Shown piece after piece: positions 45,896 through 59,095 of a DNA stretch of 64,000 nucleotides; within the stretch, counting starts at the first letter, position 1; each line of letters opens with the position of its first letter. The translations under genes and the position numbers were made by a program. The stretch covers positions 58,337,726-58,401,725 of the forward strand of contig NC_068367.1 in NCBI RefSeq assembly GCF_020536995.1, read 5' to 3'. This stretch comes from Dreissena polymorpha (lineage: Eukaryota > Mollusca > Bivalvia > Myida > Dreissenidae). The notes under the pieces were generated by a model. The model saw only the letters and a list, made by a program, of their open reading frames with translations. It made no database searches and was not told where the DNA came from.

Positions 45896-46060
45896 TTTTA
45901 GGATGTCCATTACTTCTGTATACTGCTCCAATTTCATCTTTGTGTTCAAGTATTCTATCATTGAGACCACGTGAATCATCGAATTCTTAGATTCCATCAT
46001 AGCGTCATTTTCGGTTATTTCCCTCCTTGATATTGATTCTTGCATAGATCGGTACTCCAT
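45896..46060 (-). CDS. Divergent SIX-type homeobox gene, exon 1 (start)
   Basis: ATG at 46060 with an in-frame TGA ending 9 bases before it and no usable acceptor between, so this is very likely the true start. 55 codons, donor AAA|GTGAGT, phase 0. The exon encodes MEYRSMQESISRRE and then a helical stretch (SMIHVVSMIEYLNTKMKLEQ, YTEVMDILK) that fits the SIX-domain region around FHRGNFKELYRILES. Compared with SIX1/2 the N-terminal 40-50 residues of the SIX domain, which help bind EYA-type partners in known SIX proteins, are missing. Loss or change of partner binding is therefore possible, but inferred. Confidence 0.8.
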
Positions 46061-47475
46061 AGTTCGATGTCACCGTCAGTTGGACTTACGGTGAAAATAA
46101 TTTTATTTACCTGGATACAACTTATTTTCGAAATTCCCTATTGTTTTCGCAATCCGTTCGCCAATTATTGATTTTCTGCGCAGTATTCCATACACAGAGT
46201 ACATGATTTTGGGATGGGTCAAACACACCTGTTTCCTATACAGTGACACGCCCTTATTTGTATGTGTCACCTCTCGGCCATGACTATAACAGACTATTAG
46301 TATTTTGCACTCTTTCGATGTAAAATTTCATTAAATGAACCTGCTTTTGTTAATTATAAAATCGTGTTTATATTGTTATAACAACGATTGTGAGATCGGA
46401 TGGTGATTCTCACATTTCCCGACAAAATAGTATTCGCTCATGTAAAAACATAAAAGCGAAGTATATGTTGTACATTTACGAAATTACCACAGTTTTAAAT
46501 GTTTATATGGACAATTTCAGTGATTTTTTTTCGCCCTATACTTTACAGACTGTGCCTTTTTGATTGAGGAAAATGGCGCGATAGACAATGAAACTGGGAA
46601 AAATTAACGTTATTAATATGATTATTAATAACAGTATACCAATTGTTAAAAATAACATGTTTAACTTCTTTCTAAATTTTATATTTTAAAGTGATATGGA
46701 ATTAAATTGCTGTATTATAAACTCAATTAACCAATTGTTGAGTTTATTGGAAGGGTTTGGCATATTTTGGGGGTACATTTGGTCAGATTTTGGGGGAAAA
46801 TTGTTTTGCCATTAGGAAACAGACTTTACGAGAATTTTGGGGGAAAACTCATTGAATTTACCGACGATTTTGTGTGTCTGTCTCTAACCTAATAAGTGCT
46901 TGCCAAGTATGATTTTTTGTTTGTGTGTACAGCCGACAAGTTATCAAGACGTGTCTACTCGGTAAAAGTCTAACACATATAATACGTACTACATAAACAG
47001 CAACAAAAACATCAGTGGTTTATAATGTCATCATTATATCAATTATGATTATTATATTATCACTAATGATCACCATTATAATCGTAGTAGTAGTAGACGC
47101 AGTAGCAGCTGCAGTAGCGAAAGAGATCGCTTCAACTCAATTGTAGTAGCAGCAATATTAAGTGCCTACTTAATTAGGGGTATTAACACGTTTAATGAAG
47201 ATTTTTAATACTTTAAATTTACACGAGCGTATTCGTAAAACCGTTGTAACTATGGTGATCGCTTACAGTTTGATCATTGGGTCAAAAAAGAAAGACATAT
47301 ATAAATATAAACATAAAAAACTTTAAGTGCAACAGCATGACAGAAACCTTATTTCAGTAAGTGGGCCTTCATTGATGACAATGCCACACATAGCCGAACT
47401 GTGGGACACGGTAAAAAAAATTTTATTTCGAGCTATCGCGTCAGAATCGAGCATCTACAGCTTCTGGGTGAAAAC
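46061..47475. other. Upstream region of SIX-like gene
   Basis: A CAG|GTAAAT-like donor on the minus strand near 46110 could belong to a 5' UTR exon. A family F repeat lies at 46540-46870. No TATA box or other promoter element could be assigned with confidence. Confidence 0.4.
46540..46870 (+). repeat. Family F repeat, uninterrupted copy
   Basis: Shares ordered blocks with 12585-13340 (GACTGTGCCTTTTTGAT, ATTAATATGATTAT, ATATTTTAAAGTG, GATTTTGGGGGAAAA) and lacks the 432-bp insert. It sits 0.5 kb upstream of the SIX-like start codon. Confidence 0.65.
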
Positions 47476-48750
47476 TACGGAATACTACTGAATACCGTAA
47501 GGGCCATCATGGTTACACATTAAAATCGAGAGGGCGAGAATGCGAGAACGCGATAGTACGATGGCGACAATACGATGACGACAGTGCGACAATACGATGG
47601 CGACAATACGATAGTACGATGGCGAGAATGCGAGAACGCGATAGTACGACGACGACACTGCGACAGTGCGACAATACGATGGCGACAGTGCGATAGTACG
47701 ATGGCGACAATACTATAGCCATATCGTACTGTCGCCATCGTATCATCGCATTGTCGCCATAGTACTATCGTATTGTCGCCATCGTATTGTCGCACTGTCG
47801 TCATCGTATTGTCGCATTGTCGCCATCGTCCTATCGCGTTATCGCATTCTCGCATGTCGCCATCGTACTATCGCACTGTCGCCATCGTATTGTCGCACTG
47901 TCGTCCTCGTATTGTCGCACTGTCGTCATCGTATTATCGCACTATCGCATTGTCGCCATCGTACTATCGCACTGTCGCCATCGTTTTGTCGCACTGTCGT
48001 CATCGTATTGTCTAATTGTCGCCATCGTACTATCGCGTACTCGCAATCTCGCCCTCGCAATCTCGTAACCACGATGGCATTAGCGGTATTCCGTAAAATA
48101 CCGTAAAGGCCATCGTGGTTACACATTTAAATCCAGAGGGCGACAATGCAATAGTGCGATAGTACGATGGCGACAATGCGATAGTACGATGACTTCAGTG
48201 CGATAATAAGATAGCGACCATGCGATAATACGATGATGACAGTACGATAACGCGATATAACGATGGCGACAATGCAATAATACGATGGCGACTGTGCGAC
48301 AATACGATAGCGACAGTGCGATAGTACGATGGCGACAATGCGATAGTGCGATAATACGATGACGACAGTGCGACAATACGATGGCGACAGTGCGATAGTA
48401 CGATGGCGCAATGCGACAATGTGATAGTGCGATAGTACGATGGCGATAATACGACGACGATAGTGCGATAATACGATGACGACAGTGCGATAGTACGATG
48501 GCGACAATGCGATAGTGCGATAGTAACAATGCGATAATACAATAACGATAGTACGATAACGCGATAGTACGATTGCGCCAATGCGATGAAACGATGGCGA
48601 CAGTACGATATGACTATCGCATTGTCGCCATCGTACTATCGCACTGTCAGTATCGTATTGTCGCACTGTCGCAATGTCGTCATCGTACTATCGCATTGTC
48701 GCCCTCTGGATTCTAACGTGTAACCACGATGGCCCTTACGGTATTCCGTA
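47476..48750. mobile_element. Double foldback element with 6-bp target-site duplication
   Basis: Outer ends TACGGAATAC... and ...GTATTCCGTA are inverted; the flanks are GAAAAC at 47470-47475 and 48751-48756. The interior is two head-to-head palindromes joined at about 48096. The first has its symmetry centre near 47712 and the second near 48607. Each arm starts CCGTAAGGGCCATC.TGGTTA and is filled with short GCGACAATACGATGG/GCGATAGTACGATGG repeats that are inverted in the other arm. No protein is encoded; the open frames are by-products of the 3n-like repeats. Confidence 0.8.
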
Positions 48751-48849
48751 GAAAACTGAATCTCACGTGAAGAACTCGTCCATCAACCTCAGTATCAACC
48801 TCCGCGCAGATTTGACTGGAACCAGCATAGCTGGATCAAATCCCTGCCT

Positions 48850-49743
48850 TACGGAATCCGGATAGGGCCAAGTTGAGTGTCGTGTGTCGACCTTCGAGGT
48901 CGACACACGACATTCAAGCGACATTCTCTCGACGCTCAATACGACGCGCTACAATCATGCGACATCAATATTTGAGTGTCGCATATCGCGCTGGGTTTTT
49001 GACAAAAAAATATCGCAGAAAATCTTGACTGTCGACTGAATTGTCGTGCGTCGTATCGAGCGTCGAGAGAATGTCGCTTGAATGTCGCTTGAATGTCGTG
49101 TGTCGACCTTCGAGCGCGACACTCGACAATCTCTCGACATTCTCTCGACGCACGATACGACGCGCGACATTCAATATGATATATCGAAAAAATGTCTCCT
49201 GTCGACCTTAAAATCACAAGGTCGACACACGACATTCTCTCGACGCACGACATTCTCTCAACGCTGAATACGACACTCGCGCGATATATCAAGCAAATAT
49301 CGCGAAAGTGTCGTATGTCGACCGGTGTGGGAGTAATTTTTTCATCTTAAAGCAAGTTGTTATAGAAACTTTTTCAGCTTAAGTAAAAATAGCGGCATCT
49401 AGTAGCAGCAATAACAGCAGCAACAGTAGCAGCAGAAGCAGCGGCAGCAGTAGCAGCAGCAGCAGTAGCAGCAGAAGAAGCAAAAGTAGCAGTAGCAGCA
49501 GTAGCAATAGTAACAGTATTAGTAGTTTTTGTAATAGTAGTAGTAGCTGCAGTAGAAGCAGTAACAGCAGCAGCATCAGCAGTATCAGCAGTAGCAGCAG
49601 TAGCAGCAGTAGTAGCAGTAGTAGCAGTAGCAGCAGTAGCAGGAGTTACAGCAGTAGCAGCAGTAGAAGGAGTAGCAGAAGTAGCAGTAGTAGCAGAAGT
49701 AGCTGCAGTAGTAGTAGTAGTAGCAGTAGTAGTAGTAGTAGTA

Positions 49744-49779
<36 letters not shown>

Positions 49780-49780
49780 A

Positions 49781-49861
<81 letters not shown>

Positions 49862-51059
49862 AAGTAGTAGTATTAGCGGTAGTGTTAGTGAGACTGGTAG
49901 TAGTGGTAGTGGGACTGGTTGTAGTGTCAGTAGTAGTTCTAGTAGTAGCAGAATCAGGAGTAGTAATAGTAGCAGTAGCAGTGTAGTAGCAGTTGCAGCA
50001 ACACCAACAGTAGCAGTAGTAGTTGTTGTAGTAGTAGTAGTAGTAGCTGCAGTAGAAGCAATAGCAGCAGCAGAAGCAGTAGCAGCAGTAGCGGCAGTAG
50101 CAACAACAGTAGCAGTATTAGTAGTTGTTGTTGTAGTAGTAGTAGCTGCAATACAAGCAGAAGCAGCAGCAGCAGTAGCAGCAGTTGTGGCAGCAGAAGC
50201 AGCAGCAGCAGTAGCAGTATTAATAGTTGTTGTTGTAGTAGTAGTAGTAGCTGCAGTAGAAGCAGTAGCAACATTAGCAGCAGCATCAGTATCAGCAGCA
50301 GGAGTAGCAGCAGCAGCAGTAGCTACTGATGCTGTTGCTACTGCTTCTACTGCAGCTACTACTACTACTACAACAACTTCTAATACTGTTACTACTTCTA
50401 CTGCTGCTACTGCTACTCCTGCTGCAGCTGCTGCTACTGCTGCTGCTGCTGTTACTACTGCTGCTGCTGCTTCTACTGCTGCTGCTGCTACTACTGTTGT
50501 TGCTGCTGCTGTTATTGTTGCTAATAGATGCCGCTATTTTTACTTAAGCTGAAACAGTTACTATAACAACTTGCTTGCAGATGAAAAAATTACTCCCACA
50601 CCGGTCGACATACGACACTTGCGCGATATTTGCTCGATATATCGCGCGAGTGTCGTATTGAGCGTCGAGAGAATGTCGTGTGTCGACCTAGTGGTTTTTA
50701 GGTCGACAGGAGACATTTTCGCGATATATCATATTGAATGTCGCGCGTCGTATCGTGCGTCGAGAGAATGTCGAGAGAATGTCGAGTGTCGCGCTCGAAG
50801 GTCGACACACGACATTCAAGCGACATTCAAGCGACATTCTCTCGACGCTCGATACGACGCGCGACAATTCAGTCGACGGTCAAGATTTTCTGCGATATTT
50901 TTTTTTCTAAAACCCAGCGCGATATGCGACACTCAAATTATGATTGTCGCATGTTTGTCGCGCGTCGTATTGAGCGTCGAGAGAATGTCGCTTGATTGTC
51001 GTGTTTCGACCTCGAAGGTCGACACGCGACACTCGACTTGGCCCTATCCGGATTCCGTA
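48850..51059. mobile_element. Foldback element with long inverted arms and triplet-repeat core
   Basis: Ends TACGGAATCCGGATAGGGCC and the exact inverse, flanked by CTGCCT at 48844-48849 and 51060-51065 (6-bp duplication). Arms of at least 500 bp (48850-49385 and 50527-51059) are inverted copies, rich in CGAC/GTCGA motifs such as TGTCGACCTTCGA and GCGTCGAGAGAATGTCG. Inside, CAG/TAG-type triplets fill 49386-50322, then switch to the inverse CTG/CTA type at 50323-50527. Terminal sequence and duplication length tie it to the neighbouring element. It has no coding capacity. IS3EU and Dada transposases make 6-bp duplications, but the family here is unknown. Confidence 0.85.
49386..50527. repeat. 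CAG/TAG triplet tract with internal inversion
   Basis: Over 900 bp of AGC/AGT-phase triplets (nearly pure TAG at 49726-49870), inverting at about 50325 into about 200 bp of CTG/CTA triplets. Poly-Leu and poly-Ala frames across it are artefacts of the repeat. Confidence 0.9.
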
Positions 51060-52594
<1,535 letters not shown>

Positions 52595-52602
52595 ATATAT
52601 AC

Positions 52603-53337
52603 AAATCTGACAATGGTAGAGCCGCTAGGGGACATATATTGCTTGGCAATAGTCTTGTTTATTATGAACTTAAATGTATACACTATTTGCAAAATATAAA
52701 ATAAAATGATTCTATTTTTCATAATATGATACTTGAACGAAAAATAAAATTCTACCAGATCTGGTAGTATTTTTTTGTGATGGCAGAGATTGTATGTGAG
52801 AGCATGGAACGACAACTCTGTATTAGAAAATAGTGTTTAGCTATGCATGGAAGATTCTGTTTGGTGTTGGTCACCATAACGGACCGTTGGGATATCCTTC
52901 AAGACCACCTAGACGCGAAGTTGAATGTCTTTCCCTAACGATGTATACAGCTGGAGATTGCAGCTATAACTAAAATTTCTCTGATCTTTCGTATACCGGA
53001 CGCTGTAGCAAGCTTATTAGGTAGGAGTACTAGGACGCACTCCGGGTCCTCATCTAATGCAGCCTCCTGCGTGGAAGGACCTCATTAACTTCGAAATACA
53101 CACACAGTCCAGAGTCTACATATTCTATCAGTATGTTCCTGTACGCTTGAACAACAATGCCAATGGTAGTATTAGAAACACACACAAACAAGGCATAACC
53201 GAGACACACGTCTCTTTAAACTATGAGTTGTCTTTTTGCGTTGTTAGTTGGTGCTAGATACCATGAGGTACCACTAGTTTGTTTTTCTAAATCAATATAT
53301 GTCCAAAGATGAAAACAAATGCCTTCTAAATTTAAAT
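52603..53337. other. Intergenic, nothing recognised
   Basis: No exon, RNA gene or known repeat family found; some GC-richer patches but only short frames. Confidence 0.45.
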
Positions 53338-53552
53338 AGGAAAACGGCGTTTAATGCACGTGCGTGCAGTGTCGTCCTCTGATTTGCCTGTTCAGTCCAC
53401 ACAGGCAAATCAGGGACGACAATTTCCTCTTTTATGACATTTTTCGTTTTAAGGAAGTCTCTTCTTAGAAAAAATCCCGTTTTGCGGAAACTGCGGAATA
53501 CAAGGCTTATCTGGATCGACACTTTACGCACATACATTAAGCCCCTTTTCCC
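53338..53552. mobile_element. Family B MITE
   Basis: GTTTAATGCACGTGCGTGCA, GGCAAATCAGGGACGACA and a decayed right half, ending TTTACGCACATACATTAAGC. Confidence 0.65.
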
Positions 53553-54939
53553 AGATCGCGGCTTAAAATCGCCATCCGAAACGGTGACGATGGGGTTTAC
53601 TTTTGACGGTGGCTTCCCATTTGATGAGTTACTAATGGCATACTGCACAATCATGCTGACAATTATGGAAATTAAAAATGTATGCTAAAAAGAAATGTAT
53701 ATTTCCCTTCTCGTCATGTGTTCTTTTTGCATTTCAGTTATGCTCCGTTACTCGATACTATTAACTTGAAAAGTTCTTGTCATAGTTTATATTTGACAAA
53801 AAAGACATGCATTGAGTGTATAAATATACCTGTCATAATATTTAACCTGTTTCATCATACTACATTACATTCAGTAAGTTTAAGTTTTAAAAGGATGAAG
53901 ATTATGTGTTGTTATCAAGGAAAGCGGAATGATTATAAGGTCAAAGCCTACGTCTGCATCAAATACATGTGACAACGACCATCGCACGGTGTTACAAATG
54001 TACTACTAAATTAATTTGTCATAAAACCAGGTCTTGACACAGAATACACCAAAGGTAAACATTTTAACAGCATCAATACAACCTCGTGTTATTATGACAA
54101 TCAAAAGTGTCATTAATTATTTCTATGATTTTCCGATGCTTAAGACTATCGTTCAGTAAATAAATGCGAGATACAGGCCAAATAATCAATTTTAGCCAGG
54201 AAGCATATCATTATGTTAATGAGTAAATGTATGAGTAAGACTAAGAGACAAAAGTTTGATACAATAACCCGTATTTTTTGTACTTGTATGTATTAAATAA
54301 AATGTAAGTATTCTTATTTGATGATTTTTCAGGCAATAAACAGTTTTTTTCAACAAACTGCTGTCTAAATGGTGGATTCTGAGCATTTTTTGTTTTGGGC
54401 AGTATCAATGTCTAAACTGTTGAGGCCAATTTCATGACCCTGTAGCACAGTACCTTCACACAAACCGTCCAATTTACTTGTAAAGCTTTAAAAATATAAC
54501 TAGCATTATGCATATAATTACATTATTCCAACAAAGTGGAGAAGAAAACAGCACCGTAAGCATGCAATTCATAAGAAATGAAGTTTACCACATTTGTGGT
54601 AAAATAAGAATGTGCAGCTTGTAAAGCCTCGCACATGAACAATGCTACATTAGCACTTGAAAGATGAGGTTGGTCTCATATATATAGGAGAAGCTGCAAG
54701 TCTTCTTACAATATAACACTCCCAGTCTGTACAGTATTTGCCCATGTTCGCTTCATTTGTAGGAATAATCATGTCTCCTTCATGAGCTTACCATTTTGAA
54801 TTCAAAATAATTTGTAAAACTGGCATTTTCTCAACGTTAATCTGTTAGATATAATGAATTCAAGTATCTCTTACCATGTATTTAAGATAATGAAAAATTT
54901 TGACTTTTGCTTCATTTGACCTTTTTATCAATATGGTGT
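53553..54939. other. Intergenic, AT-rich
   Basis: No supported gene or repeat family; frames short. Confidence 0.45.
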
Positions 54940-55283
54940 TATCTGCAATATCAAGATATCTATTGCCCAGGCTACATAATATATATATAGAAAAAAAGAA
55001 AATTAAATGTGTTTTTCATCGTCATACATTTAGTTTTTTAAAAGGTGTCAATGAACACTTAGATTTCCACTATCGACAATTCCCAGGATCCTTAAAAGAA
55101 AATTGTGTGTTTTACATTGTATACATGGCAGTGGTTTAACATGCTGCCAACTCTTCCTAGATTTTCCACAATGAAAAGATTCCTGGGATATCAATATCAA
55201 CATCTATTCTGTCTATGCTACATATAACTACACATGTTCATATAAAAGAAGAAAACTTTATGTTTGAATTTACACTGGATACC
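54940..55283 (+). repeat. Left part of secernin-edge minisatellite
   Basis: Diverged units of about 110-120 bp share TGCTGCCAACTCTTCCTAGA, TTTTCCACAATGAAAAGATT and GTGTTTTACATTGTATACAT with the units at 58710-59095. The two parts look like one array split by the block 55284-58708. Confidence 0.6.
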
Positions 55284-55514
55284 TTAACCCTTTCCCACTC
55301 AGAAGCAAATTGAAAATGGCTATGCAAATAGAATAAAACCAGATCAGCCTGCAAGTGACTCGCAGTCTGTTCAGGTTTTATGCTGTTTGCTTCTCATCAG
55401 TATCTTAGGGTTGGAAATGAAGCCTTTAATACTTGAATATATAAAGAAAGGATTTCAATTTAATTTGATTTTCTAAAGGATTTCAAATGTGTCAAAGTGC
55501 GTATCTGAGCCTAA
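55284..55514 (+). mobile_element. Family I MITE
   Basis: TTAACCCTTTCCCACTCAGA start, GGTTTTATGCTGTTTGCTTC and AGGGTTGGAAATGAAGCC interior, ending near GTGCGTATCTGAGCC. Confidence 0.65.
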
Positions 55515-55596
55515 GACAAGACAAGACAAAAGTTTATTTTGTAAATAAAGGCCACCGGCCCAAAATACAGCATATGTAAGTAACAGCATATTATTT

Positions 55597-56122
55597 TTAA
55601 CCAGGTTTTCCGAAGGAAAAAACTGGTTATAAGATTGGCGAATGCGGGCGGGCTGGCTGGCTGGCGGGCTGGCGGAATAAGCTTGTCCGAGCCATAACTA
55701 TGTCGTTCATCGTCAGATTTTAAAATCATTTGGCACATTTGTTCACCATCATTGGACGGTGTGTCGCGCGAAATAATTAAGTCGATATCTCCAAGGTCAA
55801 GGTCACACTTTGAGTTCAAAGGTCAAAAATGGCCATAAATGAGCTTGTCCTGGCCATAACTATGTCATTCATTGTGAGATTTTAAAATCATTTCGCACAT
55901 TTGTTCACCATCATGGGACGGTGTGTCCCACGAAAGAATCACGTCAATATCTCCAATGTCAAGGTCGCCACGACTAAAAATAGATTTAAAAAAAAATAAA
56001 AAAACTTACAAAGGGGGTTAATTTTTTTTGGTCATTTCAAAAGTTCAGTTTGAGTTTTCTCCCTTTATCAGATTTTTTTTTCACAATGAAAACCTGGTTT
56101 TGTGACAATTTTGTCCCTTGTT
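55597..56122 (+). repeat. Family G repeat, two internal units
   Basis: Near-identical to the 20161 copy but with a shorter GGCTGG tract and two instead of three CTTGTCC...GGTCAAGGTC units. Its right end joins the 3' end of the LINE directly. Confidence 0.75.
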
Positions 56123-58621
56123 TGAGTTGTGATACATCAAGTTTGAACATCAATTTTGTTCTACATCTTTCTTTTTCATTATTTCTGTTACAAAAAAGTC
56201 TATGCTTTTTAATTTACTTTCATCAGAAATTTGCATAAGATTGCAAAAATTTAGGAAATTTTGTTCACCATTGTACCATGAAAAGATATACATTTGCCTT
56301 TCTTGGTTGAATTTTGGACATTTAAAGAATACATGAAACTCATCTTCAATACATACATTATTAAAATAGACTGAACAATATGTACATAATCGGTGTTCTC
56401 TTGAAATTCCTAAATACCGACCAGTTTCAATTGCTAATTTATGGCTTGAACAACGAAATCTAGCAACTGACTTTCGAACATAAAATGGTATGTCGATAAA
56501 CAAATATTTTTCTGGGTTTAACATAGATTTGAACTGTTTGTAAGTATCACATCTTGATGAATTTCCTAGAGTTTCAAGCCAGTTCTGTGAATTACAATCA
56601 ATCAATCTTTGTTGAATTGACATTAAGAATAATTCCACATTTCCTATCTCTTGACTAATCCAAACAAAACCAAATCCATTACGGTACAAAATATTTTTTA
56701 CAGATGTCACCCAGTTAGTTCTTCCGATTTCATCATGTCGCTTTAACATAATATAACAATTTCTAGGATATCGATCATCTGTCATACTTATCAGTTTACA
56801 CCAATATTTAACGCATTTTACATGATGCTCTGTACACAGAGGTAATCTACCACATTCTCCTAGTACAATGCTATCATTTACAGATTTATTTACACCAAGA
56901 AAATATTTACAATACTCGATTTGTACTTTTTCGAGTATGTCTGAGAATTCTATTCCATATATCTCAGAGATATATGTAAGTATAGGTTTTACCATTGAAT
57001 CAAACAATTTAAAATATTCCTTGTATGAAAAATATCCAAAGTTACTTTGGTATGATTTAATAGCAAAAATAGATTTTCGGGCTTGAGCTGCAATTTTTTC
57101 TTTTGCTTTTCTCCATGATAATTTGGGTGTAAAATGAAGACACATGTATTTATATACAGATGTGGTATTTACGGGATTATTTTTAAAGACCCAATGTTCG
57201 TATGATCTTAGCGGACCTCGGTTTCTAAAAACAATGATTTCAGTCTTTTGGTGGTTAATTGTCATACCAGTATTTCACAAAATTCCGATATAGCGATATA
57301 GAGTTCAATTGTGATTGTAGCTCGATCGCGGTATCAGCGCAGCTCGCAACGTCATCGGCAAAAAGAATGCAAATTATGTCTGAAATGTCTTGGGTGATAA
57401 AAATACCCCTATGATCTTTAGATTTTAGAAAGGTAGACAACTCGTTCATGTATAAATTAAAAATAATTGTACTGGCTATGTCCCCTTGTCTAGTGCTGAT
57501 GTTACAATTGAAGTTTTGCGTGACATTTTTATCATTTACCCGTACACGTCCGGGTAGATTTGAATACATGGATTTTAATACTTGAAAAAGCTTCCCTCTG
57601 ACACCATTTTTACACATAGTTGTAAATAGCTTATGAATAATCAAACTATCAAATGCTTTTTGGAAATCTACGTATAGAACATAAAACCTACCACCAGGTT
57701 TACACGTATATTTTTGAACCATGCTTTGAAGAGTAAATAAATTATCAATGGTTGAATATCCCTTGCGGAAACTGGCATGTGATTCCGCTATTTTATTGTT
57801 TAAATCTGCCCATTTGCATAATCTGTTGTATACGATATTGGAGAATATTTGATACATTACATTAATTTATGATATACCTCTATAATTAGAGAGGTCATCT
57901 GTAGCGCCTGACTTATATACTGGCACAATTATACTATCCCGCCAAGTATTTGGAAAATGCCCTGTATTTAGAATCTTATTAAATAAATCTCGAAGTAAAG
58001 GTGTTATCATATGCATTGTATTTTTATAAAATTCCACCCCAAGGTCATCAGTCCCTTGCAATTTTCCATCTTTGAGTTTTGAAATACTTTTTATTATTTC
58101 TTAGTTAGTGATTTCTGTGTTTAAAATTTTATCTTGATCATCTTCAGTTTTGTTAACCTCTAGGTTCATTTAGACACGGTTGATTGTCTTTACAAAGAAG
58201 GCTTTTAAAATATTCATACCATGAAATGGATCTATATTACAAGAATCTTTGTTGTTCTTCTTATGACTACCTTTTATTAATTTCAAGAACAACTCTGGTT
58301 TAGTACCCGATAAAACCAATTCGTTTCTTTTCGTCGTTTGATACACTTGTTTTTTTGGCCGAGCACATATTTTAAAACCCTCTACGGAGTGATATATAGT
58401 ATTGATAATCCGTTACATCATTACTTAACCGGAATCTTCGTAATGCTGCGTACTTTGTTTGTTTAGCCGCGTTACATTCTCTATCCCACCACGGTTGATT
58501 TACTGAAGTTTCATTTTTATTAAGAAAGTTTGTTTTATAACTAAGTTACCTTCATATCGGATGCAGCGTATTTGTACAAATTTAATATTTTATCGATCGC
58601 TTCGTAAATATCCGTGCACAC
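56123..58621 (-). mobile_element. Broken LINE (non-LTR retrotransposon), 5'-truncated
   Basis: Minus-strand reading: remnants after the endonuclease (NQPWWDRECNAAKQTKYAAL at about 58500-58420), then reverse transcriptase with ...VPVYKSGATDDLSNYRGIS (57867-58061), then VDFQKAFDS, STRQGD and FADD (57351-57362) within 57255-57857, then a 371-residue C-terminal segment (56150-57265) ending in a Cys-His knuckle (CTYC...H...C). At least two frame changes (near 57260 and 57860) and several stops upstream of 58061 break it. The endonuclease is mostly missing. Layout fits CR1/I-type LINEs; clade not resolved. Confidence 0.88.
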
Positions 58622-58708
58622 AGAAACGCACTTTGACACATTTGAAATCCTTTAGAAAATAAAATTAAATTGAAGTCCTTTCTTAATATATTCAAGTAGA
58701 GGGGTTAA
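58622..58708 (-). mobile_element. Family I MITE remnant (inverted, internally deleted)
   Basis: The reverse complement reads TTAACCCCTCTACTTGAATA and ATTTCAAATGTGTCAAAGTG, matching the two ends of the 55284 copy with the middle missing. The LINE and family G repeat lie between these oppositely oriented copies. Confidence 0.55.
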
Positions 58709-58709
58709 G

Positions 58710-59095
58710 AAGCTAAATGTGGTGCCTATCACTTTCTAGATTTCTAAATTGACAGATTCCAAAGAACCTGAGAAACAATATTGCGTGTTTTTACATTGCC
58801 ACACATTTAATAAGTTAATTTGCTGCCTATCTCTTCCTAGATTTCAACAATTGGCAGATACCAAAGCTCCTGAGAAAACGTATTGTGTGTTTTTACATCG
58901 TCATACATTTGGTAGTTTAATGTGCTGCCTATCTCTTCCTAGATTTTTACAATTGACGAATCCCAAAGATATCAACATCTCTACGGTCTATGCTACATAT
59001 AACGACATAAAAAAAAAGAAAACTTGATGTGTGTTTTTAAATTGCATAAATTTAGTAATTTAATGACGTATAATGTGCTGCCTTTCTCTTCCTAG
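58710..59095 (+). repeat. Minisatellite duplicating the secernin splice acceptor
   Basis: Three to four units of about 100-120 bp, each with GCTGCCTATCTCTTCCTAG followed by ATTTCnACAATTGACAGATT, CCAAAG. The final unit is the real acceptor and exon start (CTCTTCCTAG|AATTCCGCAATGGACAAATT). The upstream units are therefore diverged copies of the intron-exon boundary. Confidence 0.7.

Noticed and set aside
45593-46060. Continuous 155-codon frame through SIX-like exons 1 and 2
   Set aside because: Reads through the 142-bp intron and uses a different frame in exon 2; the phase-consistent frame matches SIX proteins.
47513-48666. Several overlapping frames rich in YCRTVAIVLSHCRHR
   Set aside because: Translations of the palindromic GCGACAATACGATGG repeats, open on both strands at once.
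49379-50552. Poly-Leu / poly-Ala frames
   Set aside because: Translations of the triplet tract.
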